Source: Aminomonas paucivorans DSM 12260 (GTDB lineage: Bacteria > Synergistota > Synergistia > Synergistales > Synergistaceae). Taken from it: a DNA stretch of 64,000 nt. The notes under the pieces are model-generated. The model saw nothing but the letters and a program-made list of their open reading frames with translations. It was not told the DNA's origin and made no database searches. Both the position numbers and the translations under genes were made by a program. Positions 16,849-25,542 of this stretch are shown piece by piece. The stretch lies in the NCBI RefSeq assembly GCF_000165795.1, contig NZ_CM001022.1, forward strand, positions 2,566,171-2,630,170, in the 5' to 3' direction. Every line of letters begins with the position of its first letter. Position 1 is the first letter of the stretch.

Positions 16849-17895
16849 TCAGGAATCGGGGTTTGTTTTTCCCGTCTCCGTGAACCGAAAGCGCCGAAAG
16901 GAGGCCAGCGCCCCCGCGAAGAGCCCCAACCCCGCCGCGGCGGCCCAGGGGCTTGTCCCCAGGCTCCTGCGGAAGGGGGCGTCGTAGCCGATCCCCGTGC
17001 GGGCGCAGAGGGTCTTCATCTCCAGGAGGTGCAGCACCGGAAGGCCCCGGCGCAGGGAGCGGCCGATCACCCCGTCCCCCGCCTGCCCCCCCTGGGAGGG
17101 ATCCAGCAGCCCCGGCTGGAGGGCCAGCACCGCCTCCCGGTCCCCCAGATTGGCGTGGGACCCCCCCACGCTCACCACCAGCTTGGGGTGCACCGATTCG
17201 ATCAGAGCCATCTTGCGGTCCGTCATGCCCCGAAGCCGCTGCTCCGGCGTCCCGGAGGCGGTCCACAGGGGCACCCCGTCCTCCCGGGCGACCCGCTCCA
17301 GCAGGACCCGCCCCTCCTCCGAGAGCCCCCCGCCGGTTTCGTAATCCCCCCCCAGGGTGTACGCGACGGGCAGGGTGCGCAGGAACCCCTCCCGGCGGAG
17401 GAAGCGCCCCATGGCGGGCCAGGGGAACTGGGGCCGGTTGGCCCCCCAGGTGGAAGATCCCAGGGAGACCACCAGGGTGACCTCCAGCCCCGCGCTCTCC
17501 GCCGCCGCCAGGGCGGAGAAGAGGAGCCCCGGAAAGGAGGAGGAGGAGAACAGGACGATCCGGTCCCCCGGAACCAGCCCTGCCTGCCGGAACCACCGGA
17601 GGCACTGGACCCCGAAGAGGGGGTTCGCGGCGGTGCGCTTGGCCGGAAGCTCCCCCAGGGTGGTGGTGAGGGGGCTCCACTCCACCCCCACGAAGCCCGT
17701 CCGCTCCGGGTCGTCCTGCCGGGAGAGGGGCAGCCCCAGGGCCTCCTGGTGGGCCCACAGGGCCCCCTGGGCGGCGCGGATGCGCTGGACCAGCCGGGCC
17801 TCCTCCGGGGTCAGTCCGGGAGCGAAGGCGTAGAGGACCCCCAACAGGGCGACCGCCAGGAACACGAGCCTGCGGGGGAAGGAAGGGACGCTCAT
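16849..17895 (-). CDS. pgsW: Poly-gamma-glutamate system protein PgsW
   Basis: A 348-residue protein with an N-terminal membrane helix (LVFLAVALLGVLYAFAPGL) and a C-terminal one (SPWAAAAGLGLFAGALASF). Between them lies an extracytoplasmic domain (RIVLFSSSSFPGLLFSALAA; VSLGSSTWGANRPQF; LVVSVGGSHANLGDRE) typical of the PgsW family found next to pgsB and pgsC. Its biochemical role in poly-gamma-glutamate export or anchoring is not settled. The ATG overlaps the pgsC stop (ATGA), so pgsB-pgsC-pgsW is one coupled operon. Confidence 0.8.
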   Translation of the reverse strand: MSVPSFPRRLVFLAVALLGVLYAFAPGLTPEEARLVQRIRAAQGALWAHQEALGLPLSRQDDPERTGFVGVEWSPLTTTLGELPAKRTAANPLFGVQCLRWFRQAGLVPGDRIVLFSSSSFPGLLFSALAAAESAGLEVTLVVSLGSSTWGANRPQFPWPAMGRFLRREGFLRTLPVAYTLGGDYETGGGLSEEGRVLLERVAREDGVPLWTASGTPEQRLRGMTDRKMALIESVHPKLVVSVGGSHANLGDREAVLALQPGLLDPSQGGQAGDGVIGRSLRRGLPVLHLLEMKTLCARTGIGYDAPFRRSLGTSPWAAAAGLGLFAGALASFRRFRFTETGKTNPDS

Positions 17896-18311
17896 CCCAG
17901 AAGCAGCCCCGCCGCCAGGGCCGCCGCGGCCCCCACGGAACAGGCCCCCGCCAGGGTGGGGAGGGCTCCCTGGCGCTGCACGTCCGCCGCCACCAGCCCC
18001 GGCACCACCCAGCCCAGCCAGAGGGACCCCAGGGGGAAACGGACCTCCACCAGGGCCCGGACCGCCAGGGCCAGCAGCAGGGCCGCCCCCAGGCGCTCCC
18101 GGCCGTAGAGGCCGAAACGGCGCACCCCCAAAGCCAGGGGAAGGGCCAACAGCACCCCGATGCCCAGGGCGGCGGCGAGGCGCGAGGGTTGGGAGGCGTG
18201 CAGCGCCAAAAGCCCGGGGGTGAGGATGCCCCCGCACCCCCAGCCGGTGCGGTGGGTGTAGACCAGGCCCAGCAGGATGCCCAGCCCCAGGATGAGGGTT
18301 TCCGGTTCCAT
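17892..18311 (-). CDS. pgsC: Poly-gamma-glutamate biosynthesis protein PgsC
   Basis: A 139-residue integral membrane protein of about four helices, starting MEPETLILGLGILLGLVYTH and containing the family segment RTGWGCGGILTPGLLAL and GSLWLGWVVPGLVAADVQRQ. PgsC/CapC works with the PgsB ligase to polymerise and translocate poly-gamma-glutamate. Start and stop both overlap neighbours by four bases or fewer, which fixes the start. Length is close to the PgsC norm. Confidence 0.88.
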   Translation of the reverse strand: MEPETLILGLGILLGLVYTHRTGWGCGGILTPGLLALHASQPSRLAAALGIGVLLALPLALGVRRFGLYGRERLGAALLLALAVRALVEVRFPLGSLWLGWVVPGLVAADVQRQGALPTLAGACSVGAAAALAAGLLLG

Positions 18312-19351
18312 CAGACCCCTTGCCCCCCTTCCCTCCGGGTCCGCAGCAGCTCCAGGGGGGATCCCGCCACGTTGCCGCACCCGAAGACCCGCCCCCGGCT
18401 TTCGACCCACCGGGCCAGGTCCTCCCCCCCCGTCAGGTCCCGCCAGGTCCCCAGCCCCCCGGGCCCGCGCCGGGGGGCGAAGCGCCCCCAGAAGGACCGG
18501 TCCCGGGAGAAGACCACCTCCCTCCAGGGTCGCCGGGCGATCCAGGGCAGGAAGGCCGCAAGCCGCCCGGGGCGGTCCGGCCGATGGTGGTAGAGCAGTG
18601 TGGTCTCCTCCGGGGTCCACCCCGTGGCCTCGAAAAGCCGCTCCGTGCTCTCCGGCTCGTTGGCCGCGAAGGCGGAGGCCAGACGGGCCGCCCCCAGGGG
18701 GAGGACCCGGTAGTCCGCCACGTCCGGAGGCAGGGCGACCATGCCCCGACGGGCGGACGCCCCGTCCAGCCCCAGTCCTTCCAGGGCCGCCAGGGCCAGG
18801 CCCCGGTTCTCCGCCCCGAAGGGGGCCTCCCCGAACAGGGGTTCCTCCGGCCGGGCCTCCCGCAGGGGGGAGCGGGGCAGCAGCCTCCGGACCCAGGGCA
18901 GGGCCTCCCGCCCCGCCGCCACGGGACACCCCTCGGGGATCCCCGCCGCCAGGGCCCGGGCCGCCCCCTCCTCCCCGGGATCCCAAGCCTCCGGGTGGTC
19001 CGGCCGGGCGTTGGTCCACACCACCAGGCAGGGGACCAGCCACCGGGCCGCCAGGGGCTGGAGGTCCGGGGCCACGGCGCTGTTCTCCAGCACCACCGAC
19101 GCCCCCGGGGGCACCTGTCCCAGCCACCAGCGCATCTCCTCCACGTGGGCGGGGGCGGTGCGTTCGATGAGCCGCTCTCCCCCCGGGCCGATCTGCCGGG
19201 GCAGCACCCCGGTGATGCGCCCCCAGGCGGGGACGCCGCAGGCCTCCAGGCCCGCGCAGAGAAGCCGCACCAGGGAACTCTTCCCTCGGGAACCCGTCAC
19301 CAGAATCCGGTGGGACCGTTCCCCCCGAAGCCCTTCCTCCCGTTCCTCCAC
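18311..19351 (-). CDS. pgsB: Poly-gamma-glutamate synthase PgsB (Mur-ligase-like)
   Basis: A Mur-ligase-type ATP-dependent amide ligase with P-loop RILVTGSRGKSSLVRLLCAG, substrate motifs HVEEMRWWLGQVPPGASVVL and ENSAVAPDLQP, and VVWTNARPDHPEAWDPGEE. PgsB/CapB forms gamma-linked glutamate polymer. I chose GTG 19351, six bases after GGGAGGGG. An ATG pair at 19378/19375 is also in frame, but it is part of a TATAAT sequence (19377-19382) that looks like the -10 box, which would put it upstream of the transcript. No PgsA/CapA gene is seen next to the operon. Confidence 0.85.
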   Translation of the reverse strand: MEEREEGLRGERSHRILVTGSRGKSSLVRLLCAGLEACGVPAWGRITGVLPRQIGPGGERLIERTAPAHVEEMRWWLGQVPPGASVVLENSAVAPDLQPLAARWLVPCLVVWTNARPDHPEAWDPGEEGAARALAAGIPEGCPVAAGREALPWVRRLLPRSPLREARPEEPLFGEAPFGAENRGLALAALEGLGLDGASARRGMVALPPDVADYRVLPLGAARLASAFAANEPESTERLFEATGWTPEETTLLYHHRPDRPGRLAAFLPWIARRPWREVVFSRDRSFWGRFAPRRGPGGLGTWRDLTGGEDLARWVESRGRVFGCGNVAGSPLELLRTRREGGQGV

Positions 19352-19489
19352 CCCGCACCCCTCCCGACAGACCATCATTATAGAGGGGCAAGGGACGAAC
19401 CTTCATGAGGTTTCCGTTCCCCTGGGGATCGAAACGCCTTCAGGCTTCTGAAAGCGGTTTTACAGAAGAGTTACCAGATGCTACATTTC

Positions 19490-19523
19490 GGGCTAGGGAG
19501 GTCCACCAATGCCCCCCTAGCCC
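19490..19523 (+). promoter_or_regulatory. Hairpin in the 5' UTR of the MCP gene
   Basis: A perfect 9-bp stem (GGGCTAGGG 19490-19498 with CCCTAGCCC 19515-19523) lies 20 bases before the MCP start. Its loop contains a Shine-Dalgarno-like AGGTCCACCAATG that resembles the real site AGGAGGTCCACAACCATG downstream, as though the start region had been duplicated. Confidence 0.5.
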
Positions 19524-19543
19524 CCACAAGGAGGTCCACAACC

Positions 19544-21319
19544 ATGATCCTAGCCCTGCGCAACCTGTCCATCCGCGCGCGACTGACCCTTCTGCTCTCC
19601 GTCCTGCTGCTCTGCATGGCGGGGCTTTCCTTCTACCTCACCGGGGTGGTCCGCTCCACCAAGGACCAGGTCCGACAGGTCTACAAGGAAAGCTCCCAGA
19701 CGGTGCGTTTCGCCCTGGAGACCAGCGCCCACATGACCGCCGCGGAGGTGGCCCTCTACCGGGGCATGAACGCCGACGATCCCAACAGGATCGCGGAGTA
19801 CTCCGCCACCGCCTTCGACGAGGCGGGGAAGATCACCGAGTCCAACAAGGCCTTCGCCAAGGTCCTGGAGAAGACCCCGGAGGGGCGCAAGCTCCTCTCC
19901 CGGTGCAACCAGGCCTTCTCCGCCTGGGAACCCCTGGTCTCGGAGGTGGCGGACCTCATCCAGGGCGGGGCCAACGTCTCCATGATCCTGGACGGGCTGA
20001 ACAACATGGTGGCCCAGTCCAAGGTCTTCAAGGCGGTGATGGACGAGGCGGTCACCCAGACCACCAAGGACATGGAGGCCCAGGAGAAGGCCCTGGACGC
20101 CCGCCTCGCCGCCGCCTCCACCACCGCCCTGGTGGTCACCCTGGCCGCGGCGGCCCTGGCCCTGCTGGTGGGGATGGCCATCGCCAACTCCATCGCCGGA
20201 CCGGTGAAGCGCACCATGGAATCCCTGGACCGGGCGGCGGAGGCCCTGGACCTCACCCAGCGGGCGGACGAGTCCGGCCGGGACGAGCTGTCCGCCATGA
20301 GCCGGTCCCTCAACGGCCTGCTGGCCCGGTGCCAGGAGGCCCTCTCCACGGTGTACACCCTCCAGGCCCAGGTGTCGGAGCACGCGGAAAGCTTCTCCGC
20401 CATCGCCCAGGAGACCTCCGCCTCGGTGCAGGAGGTCCGGGCCGGGGTGGGGGAGACGGCGGCGCAGATGGACAACCTGGCGGCGGGGACGGAGCAGATC
20501 AACGCCTCGGTGCAGGAGGTGGCTGCGGGGGCCCAGTCCACGGCGGAACGGAGCACCGAGGTGGCCTCCCAGGTCTCCCGGGCCCAGGGAGCGGCGGAGG
20601 AGGGCATCACTGCGGTGCGCCAGGTGGTCCGGCAGGTCCTGGACGTGGCCCGCACCACCCGGGACTCGGAGAAGAGCGTCCAGGAGCTGGCGGATCGGGC
20701 GGAGCAGATCCGCTCCTTCGTGGGCAGCATCGGCCAGATCGCCGACCAGACCAACCTCCTGGCCCTCAACGCCGCCATCGAGGCGGCCCGGGCGGGGGAG
20801 GCGGGGCGCGGTTTCGCCGTGGTGGCGGAGGAGGTGCGCAAGCTGGCGGAGGCCTCCAACGATGCGGCCAAGAACATCGCCGACCTGGCCCAGCAGATCG
20901 TTTCGGACCTGGACTCGGTGACCCAGGGGGCCGCGGCCAGCGCCAAGTCCTCCGACGGCGCCCGGGTCCAGGCGGAGCAGACCCAGCAGGCCATCGACCG
21001 CATCCTGGAGGCCCTGGGACAGATCACCCACGCCTCCCAGGACATGGCGGCGGTGTCGGAGGAACAGGCCGCCTCCTCCGAGGAGATCGCCGAGGCGGTG
21101 CAGAACATGTCCGGGCGCACCCAGAAGGCCGCCCAGTCCGTGGAGTCCATCGAACAGCGCATGGACGAGGTGGCCCGCACCAGCGAGCAGGTGGCCCGGC
21201 AGTCCGGGGACCTCTCGGAGCTGGCGTCGGAGCTGCGCCGCCAGGTGGGGCAGTTCGTCCTGACCGCATCGTCCACCCCCCAGCTCCCCTCGGGAGACCG
21301 GCCCGCCCTGAAGGGCTAG
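19544..21319 (+). CDS. Methyl-accepting chemotaxis protein (four-helix-bundle sensor)
   Basis: A 591-residue transmembrane chemoreceptor. TM1 ([20 protein letters not shown], about residues 14-33) and TM2 ([20 protein letters not shown]) bound a helical periplasmic domain of 4HB type; HAMP follows, then a long MA signalling domain whose tip reads [20 protein letters not shown] and [14 protein letters not shown]. It should control a CheA kinase. Start ATG 19544 follows AAGGAGG by nine bases. No C-terminal CheR-binding pentapeptide is seen. Ligand unknown. Confidence 0.93.
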   Translation: MILALRNLSIRARLTLLLSVLLLCMAGLSFYLTGVVRSTKDQVRQVYKESSQTVRFALETSAHMTAAEVALYRGMNADDPNRIAEYSATAFDEAGKITESNKAFAKVLEKTPEGRKLLSRCNQAFSAWEPLVSEVADLIQGGANVSMILDGLNNMVAQSKVFKAVMDEAVTQTTKDMEAQEKALDARLAAASTTALVVTLAAAALALLVGMAIANSIAGPVKRTMESLDRAAEALDLTQRADESGRDELSAMSRSLNGLLARCQEALSTVYTLQAQVSEHAESFSAIAQETSASVQEVRAGVGETAAQMDNLAAGTEQINASVQEVAAGAQSTAERSTEVASQVSRAQGAAEEGITAVRQVVRQVLDVARTTRDSEKSVQELADRAEQIRSFVGSIGQIADQTNLLALNAAIEAARAGEAGRGFAVVAEEVRKLAEASNDAAKNIADLAQQIVSDLDSVTQGAAASAKSSDGARVQAEQTQQAIDRILEALGQITHASQDMAAVSEEQAASSEEIAEAVQNMSGRTQKAAQSVESIEQRMDEVARTSEQVARQSGDLSELASELRRQVGQFVLTASSTPQLPSGDRPALKG

Positions 21320-21343
21320 GCCCTCCCGCCAAACCGCTTCGCC

Positions 21344-21377
21344 GCGCCGGACACCCCCTCGGGTGCCCGGCGCTTTT
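21344..21377 (+). terminator. Terminator after the MCP gene
   Basis: GCGCCGG-A-CACCC (21344-21356) pairs with GGGTG-C-CCGGCGC (21361-21373) with one mismatch and is followed by TTTT. Confidence 0.75.
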
Positions 21378-21441
21378 CGTCCCGCCCTTCCCCTGTCGCC
21401 TTTCCTGTTGTATCGTGGCAGAACCCCCAAGGAGGTGTGCC

Positions 21442-23529
21442 ATGCCTTCTCCGTCCCCTTCCTCTTCCTTCAAGCACCGCCGCTTCCGACCGGCCCTGAT
21501 TCTGGCCGGGCTCCTCTACCTGGCGGGCGTCCTGGGCTACGCGGGTTGGGTCTACGCCACTTCCCAACGGGACGTGACGGCTGCCGCCGACCGCCGCCTG
21601 GAGGCGGGGGCCCGGGGGCTCAAATACCTCCTCCCCCGGGATTTCCACGACCGGGCCCGGGGACCCGAGGACATCCCCCACGACGAAGAGCTGCGCCTGA
21701 GGGACCTGGTCAACCGCTACGCCGGGGAGATGGGCTTCGTCTACACCTACACCCTGGCGGAACGGGACGGGAAGTTCTACTTCGCCTCCTGCACCCTGAC
21801 GGACCAGCAGATGCGGGAACGGGAAGTCTGGTACTTCTACCCCTACGACGACATCCCCCGGGAGTTCGTCCAGGCCTTCCGCACCGGCAAGCCCGCCTTC
21901 GTCTCCTACCGCGACCAATGGGGCTCCTTCCGCTCCATCGCCCTGCCCGAGACCTCCCCCGGAGGGGTGCGCTACCTGGCCTGCGCGGACCTGGACATCC
22001 GGTTCATCCAGACCCTGACCCGCTGCAAGGCCCTGGAGGCCCTGGGCACGGGGCTCTTCTTCCTCCTCCTCTCCCTTCCTGCGGTGCTGCTGTTCCACAT
22101 CCTGAACCGGGCCCTGAAGCGGGAGATCCAGGCGACGGAAGAGGGGGAGGAGCGGCTGCGCCTGGCGGTGGAGAGCACGAACCTGGCCCTGTGGGACCTG
22201 AACGTGGCCACGGGAACCCGAACCACCAACCCCCGCTACGAGGAACTTTTCGGCCCCCTGGAGGGCGACGCCGCCACCTCCTGGCTCCTGGGGATCCTCC
22301 CGGAGGACCGGGACCGGGTGCGCCAGGCCTGGGAGGACCACCTGGAGGGCAAGACCCCCCTCTACGAGTGCGAATTCCGCCGCCGCACCGCCGCGGGGGA
22401 CACCCTCTGGGTGCTGGACCGGGGCAAGGTCTTCCAGCGGGACCGGAAGGGACAGCCTCTCCGGGTGGTGGGGGCGGTGCTGGACATCACCCCCCGCAAG
22501 CAGGCCGAGGAGATCCTCCGGCACGCCAAGGAGAACGCCGAGGCGGCCAGCCGGGCCAAGAGCACCTTCGTGGCCCGGATCAGCCACGAGATCCGCACCC
22601 CCCTGAACGCCATCCTGGGGTACACCCAGCTCCTCAAGGAGCGGGAGGAGGTGCGGGCGCTCCCGGGGGAGCTTCGGGAGTGGCTGGACACGGTCAGCCG
22701 CAGCGGCCACCACCTGCTCACGGTGGTGGAGGACGTGCTGGAGATGAGCCGCATCGAGGCGGGACGCCTGGTGCTCCAGGAGCGGGACTTCGACCCCCGG
22801 GCCCTGCTGGGGCAGATCGAGGAGATGCTGCGCCTCCGGGCGGAGGAAAAAAGCCTGCGCCTCTTCCTGGAACGTACCGACACCCTCCCCAGGAGCCTCC
22901 ACGCCGACGAGGGAAAGGTGCGGCAGGTGGTCATCAACCTGGTGGGCAACAGCCTGAAGTTCACCACCCAGGGCTCCGTCACCCTCTCCGTGGGCTGGAC
23001 CCCCCTGGAGGGGTCCTGGGAGGCCCCCCGGGTGAAGGTCTGGATTCGGGTGGAGGACACGGGGCCGGGCATCCCCCTGGGGCTCACGGACAAGCTCTTC
23101 GAGCCCTTCGAACGGGGTCTGGAGGGGCGGGGGGGCACCGGGCTGGGGCTGGCCATCAGCCGCCAGTTCGCCCGGTTCCTGGGAGGGGACCTGATCCTGG
23201 AGCGGAACGCCCCGGGACGGGGCTGCTCCTTCCTGTTCACCTTCCCCGCCGTCGCCCCGGAGGGGCTCCCCCGGAGGGAGGAAGCCCCCATCCCCGCAGC
23301 TCCGGAGGCCGCTCCGGCGCGGCCTGCCCTCCCCCTGCCGGAGGACGTGATCCGGGACCTCCGGAGCGCCGTGGCCCAGGGAGACGCCCTGACCCTGCGA
23401 CGACTCATCGCAGAACTGGCCAAGACGGAGCCCCGGGAGGCGGAACACCTGTCCATCCTGGCGGAGGAGTTCGACTATCTGGACATCCAGGCCCTGCTGG
23501 AAGGGAGTGACCCCCATGCGGACCGATGA
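21442..23529 (+). CDS. Membrane sensor histidine kinase with Cache-like and PAS domains
   Basis: A 695-residue kinase. TM1 is near residues 17-37, an extracytoplasmic sensor of Cache type (MGFVYTYTLAERDGKFYFAS) follows, TM2 is GTGLFFLLLSLPAVLLFHIL, then a PAS domain (RLAVESTNLALWDLNVATGT), HisKA with His382 in ARISHEIRTPLNAILGY, and HATPase_c with N (NLVGNSLKFTT), G1 (EDTGPGIP) and G2 (GGTGLGLAIS) boxes. A helical C-terminal tail follows and has no receiver. ATG 21442 follows AAGGAGG. The stop overlaps the next gene, an HD-GYP response regulator that is the obvious partner. Confidence 0.9.
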   Translation: MPSPSPSSSFKHRRFRPALILAGLLYLAGVLGYAGWVYATSQRDVTAAADRRLEAGARGLKYLLPRDFHDRARGPEDIPHDEELRLRDLVNRYAGEMGFVYTYTLAERDGKFYFASCTLTDQQMREREVWYFYPYDDIPREFVQAFRTGKPAFVSYRDQWGSFRSIALPETSPGGVRYLACADLDIRFIQTLTRCKALEALGTGLFFLLLSLPAVLLFHILNRALKREIQATEEGEERLRLAVESTNLALWDLNVATGTRTTNPRYEELFGPLEGDAATSWLLGILPEDRDRVRQAWEDHLEGKTPLYECEFRRRTAAGDTLWVLDRGKVFQRDRKGQPLRVVGAVLDITPRKQAEEILRHAKENAEAASRAKSTFVARISHEIRTPLNAILGYTQLLKEREEVRALPGELREWLDTVSRSGHHLLTVVEDVLEMSRIEAGRLVLQERDFDPRALLGQIEEMLRLRAEEKSLRLFLERTDTLPRSLHADEGKVRQVVINLVGNSLKFTTQGSVTLSVGWTPLEGSWEAPRVKVWIRVEDTGPGIPLGLTDKLFEPFERGLEGRGGTGLGLAISRQFARFLGGDLILERNAPGRGCSFLFTFPAVAPEGLPRREEAPIPAAPEAAPARPALPLPEDVIRDLRSAVAQGDALTLRRLIAELAKTEPREAEHLSILAEEFDYLDIQALLEGSDPHADR

Positions 23530-24601
23530 AACGGGCACCATCATGATCGTGGACGACACCCCGGCAAACCTGAAGCTCCTGGACCGGATGCTTCGGGTCC
23601 TGGGGTACCAGGTGTTCAGCTTCCCCCGAGGGGACCTGTTCCTGGCCGCCGCCAAGACCAGCCCGCCGGACCTGGTGCTGCTGGACATCGACATGCCCGA
23701 CCTGGACGGGTTCGCGGTGTGCCACCTCCTGAAGGCGGACCAAGCCCTCAAGGACGTGCCGGTGCTCTTCCTGAGCGCCCTGCACCAGGTCCAGGACAAG
23801 GTCCGGGCCTTCGACGAAGGGGGGCTGGACTACATCACCAAGCCCTTCCAGCTTCCCGAACTGGGGGCCCGGATCCGCACCCACCTCAAACTCCGCCGGC
23901 TCCAGCGGGAACTGGAGGCGGCCAACCGGGACCTGCATGCCCGGATTCAGGAACAGGGGAAGGAACACTCGGAGGTCCAGCTGGCCATGATCCAGGCCCT
24001 GGCCAAGCTGGCGGAGTTTCGGGACGACAAGACCGGACACCACCTGGACCGGGTGCGGCGCTACTGCCGCATCCTGGCCGCCAAGGCGGCGGAGCACCCG
24101 GACTTCGCCGGGACGGTCACCCCGGAATTCGTGACCCTCTTCACCGATGCGGGACCCCTGCACGACATCGGCAAGGTGGGCATCCCGGACCGGATCCTCC
24201 ACAAGCCGGGGCCCCTTTCCCCGGAGGAGTTCGAGGAGATGAAGGACCACGTCGCCCTGGGGGCCCGGACCCTGGAGGAGGTGCAGGAGCGGTACCCCCG
24301 AAACCCCCTGGTGGGCATGGGCCTCCTGGTGATCCGACACCACCACGAGCGGTGGGACGGCACGGGCTACCCCGAGGGGCTGGAGGGAGAGGCCACCCCC
24401 CTGGCAGGGCGCCTCATGGCCCTGGTGGACGTGTACGACGCCCTGCGCTCCCCCCGGTGCTACAAACCCGCCCTGAGCCACGCCGAGGCCCGGACCCTCC
24501 TGGAAGAGGGGCGAGGGACCCAGTTCGACCCCCGGATCCTGGACCTGTTCCTCCAGGTGGAGGAGGACTTCGACCAGGTCTTCCAGAGGCTGTCGGAGTA
24601 G
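23516..24601 (+). CDS. Response regulator with HD-GYP c-di-GMP phosphodiesterase domain
   Basis: A 361-residue two-domain protein. The receiver carries the acidic pair in MIVDDTP, phosphoacceptor Asp57 (LVLLDIDMPD) and the Lys of ITKPF. A coiled linker leads to an HD-GYP domain with PLHDIGKVGIPDRIL, RHHHERWDGTGYPEGL and the late LVDVYDALRS. It should hydrolyse c-di-GMP under control of the kinase immediately upstream, with which it overlaps by 14 bases. ATG 23516 follows GGAAGGGAG; a GTG three codons earlier has no suitable site. Confidence 0.9.
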   Translation: MRTDETGTIMIVDDTPANLKLLDRMLRVLGYQVFSFPRGDLFLAAAKTSPPDLVLLDIDMPDLDGFAVCHLLKADQALKDVPVLFLSALHQVQDKVRAFDEGGLDYITKPFQLPELGARIRTHLKLRRLQRELEAANRDLHARIQEQGKEHSEVQLAMIQALAKLAEFRDDKTGHHLDRVRRYCRILAAKAAEHPDFAGTVTPEFVTLFTDAGPLHDIGKVGIPDRILHKPGPLSPEEFEEMKDHVALGARTLEEVQERYPRNPLVGMGLLVIRHHHERWDGTGYPEGLEGEATPLAGRLMALVDVYDALRSPRCYKPALSHAEARTLLEEGRGTQFDPRILDLFLQVEEDFDQVFQRLSE

Positions 24602-24618
24602 GGACCGCGCAAAGGAGT

Positions 24619-24645
24619 GGGGCGGCCCGACGGGCCGCCCCCTTG
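24619..24645 (+). terminator. Terminator after the HD-GYP gene
   Basis: A perfect 10-bp stem (GGGGCGGCCC 24619-24628 with 24632-24641) and 3-nt loop, followed by CTTGCCCTT. Confidence 0.65.
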
Positions 24646-24655
24646 CCCTTGCCTC

Positions 24656-24704
24656 TCCCCCGGGGCTATTGCCCCGACTCCAGCTTGGGCACCCGACCCC
24701 CGTC
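24656..24704 (-). repeat. Duplicated 3' end of the hsp20 gene (copy 1, remnant)
   Basis: This 49-bp stretch matches 25494-25542, the end of the small heat-shock gene, at 45 of 49 positions. On the minus strand it still encodes DGGRVPKLESGQ and a stop, against DGGRVLKLDSGQ in the intact gene. It directly abuts the hicB stop codon (24703-24705). It is a relic of a second hsp20 copy or of a duplication made when hicAB arrived. Confidence 0.8.
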
Positions 24705-25107
24705 ACACCCCGAGACGTTCCCGGAGAGCCTCCTGGAGGGTGCTGGAGAAGTTCACGTGGGCCTCCAGGGCCAGCTCGTTGAGCCACCTGGGGATGGTGA
24801 CGTTCTTGCTGACGGACTTTTGGGACTCTTCCTTTCGGAGGGTGTCCAGACGCACGTCGATCAGGACGGTCACCTCTCCCTCTTCGGGGCGGAGCTTGCC
24901 CACCGGGGTAGGGACGGGGAGGGGGTCGCGATCCTCTTCCAGGCAGAGCAGATGCCCTCCCAGGGCGTCCCGGGCGCTGACGATGGCGTCGGCGTACCCC
25001 TCCCCGAAGGTGACGCACCCGGGAAGGTCGGGGAACCGCACGTTGACGTAGGTCCCCTCCTCGGAGAGCAACGCGGGGTAGACCCTCACATCCTTGCCTC
25101 TTTTCAT
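24703..25107 (-). CDS. hicB: HicB-family antitoxin
   Basis: A 134-residue antitoxin. The N-terminal half is the partial RNase-H-like HicB fold (YPALLSEEGTYVNVRFPDLP; GCVTFGEGYADAIVSARDAL) and the C-terminal part resembles a ribbon-helix-helix DNA-binding tail (SKNVTIPRWLNELALEAHVN). HicB neutralises the HicA RNase and represses the operon. Its ATG overlaps the hicA stop (ATGA), the usual toxin-first order. GC content looks lower than in neighbouring genes, and the gene ends exactly at an hsp20-tail duplication, both suggesting acquisition as a cassette. Confidence 0.87.
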   Translation of the reverse strand: MKRGKDVRVYPALLSEEGTYVNVRFPDLPGCVTFGEGYADAIVSARDALGGHLLCLEEDRDPLPVPTPVGKLRPEEGEVTVLIDVRLDTLRKEESQKSVSKNVTIPRWLNELALEAHVNFSSTLQEALRERLGV

Positions 25108-25334
25108 CGCCCATCTCTCCTCTCCAAAGGACCGGGGGTGTCCTGCAATCCCGCCTGCCGCAGGATGTTCCGTCTGGTACCTTCCGGAACGTCCTTTCGA
25201 GGATGCTTCACCGTCACCTTGCCCGGCTTGGTGGGATGCTTGAAGTGGTGGTGGCTCCCCCGAGCCCGCATCAGAACCCAGCCGTCCTCTTGGAGCTGTC
25301 TGATCAGGTCCCGGGAACTGCCGATCCGAACCAC
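25104..25334 (-). CDS. hicA: HicA-family mRNA interferase toxin
   Basis: A 76-residue double-stranded-RNA-binding-fold toxin. SSRDLIRQLQEDGWVLMRAR, the catalytic-His segment GSHHHFKHP, and KVTVKHPRKDVPEGTRRNIL are the full HicA signature. HicA cleaves mRNA independently of the ribosome when HicB is degraded. I chose GTG 25334, preceded by AGGCAGGGG; the open frame extends upstream without family similarity. The toxin appears intact. Confidence 0.86.
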   Translation of the reverse strand: MVRIGSSRDLIRQLQEDGWVLMRARGSHHHFKHPTKPGKVTVKHPRKDVPEGTRRNILRQAGLQDTPGPLERRDGR

Positions 25335-25427
25335 CCCCTGCCTGGGTCCAGGATAACGCGCACAGAAACGCGCATCAAGCCCTGGAGAAAGCCACCCTCC
25401 TCCCTGGAAGCGAGGCTTTCTCAAGAG

Positions 25428-25467
25428 TCAAGGGAGGGGCGACCCTTGCGGGTCGCCCCTCCCTTGA
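25428..25467 (-). terminator. Terminator between hsp20 and hicAB
   Basis: A perfect 18-bp inverted repeat (25428-25445 with 25450-25467, loop TTGC) lies between the hsp20 stop and hicA. The minus-strand 3' side continues as CTCTTG, so it probably stops hsp20 transcripts before hicA. Confidence 0.72.
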
Positions 25468-25493
25468 CGGACATCACGGTACCTTGTGCGGTT

Positions 25494-25542
25494 TCCCCCG
25501 GGGCTATTGCCCCGAATCCAGCTTCAGCACCCGACCTCCGTC
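25494..25542 (-). repeat. hsp20 3'-end segment duplicated beyond hicB (copy 2)
   Basis: This is the intact copy of the 49-bp repeat found at 24656-24704. It covers the last codons and stop of the small heat-shock gene. The two copies lie in the same orientation and bracket hicAB and the 18-bp-stem terminator. Confidence 0.8.

Noticed and set aside
19385..19480. Possible c-di-GMP riboswitch before the MCP gene (GGCAAGGGACGAA)
   Set aside because: The conserved core of the GEMM class and its paired stems could not be aligned; the resemblance is limited to a few bases.
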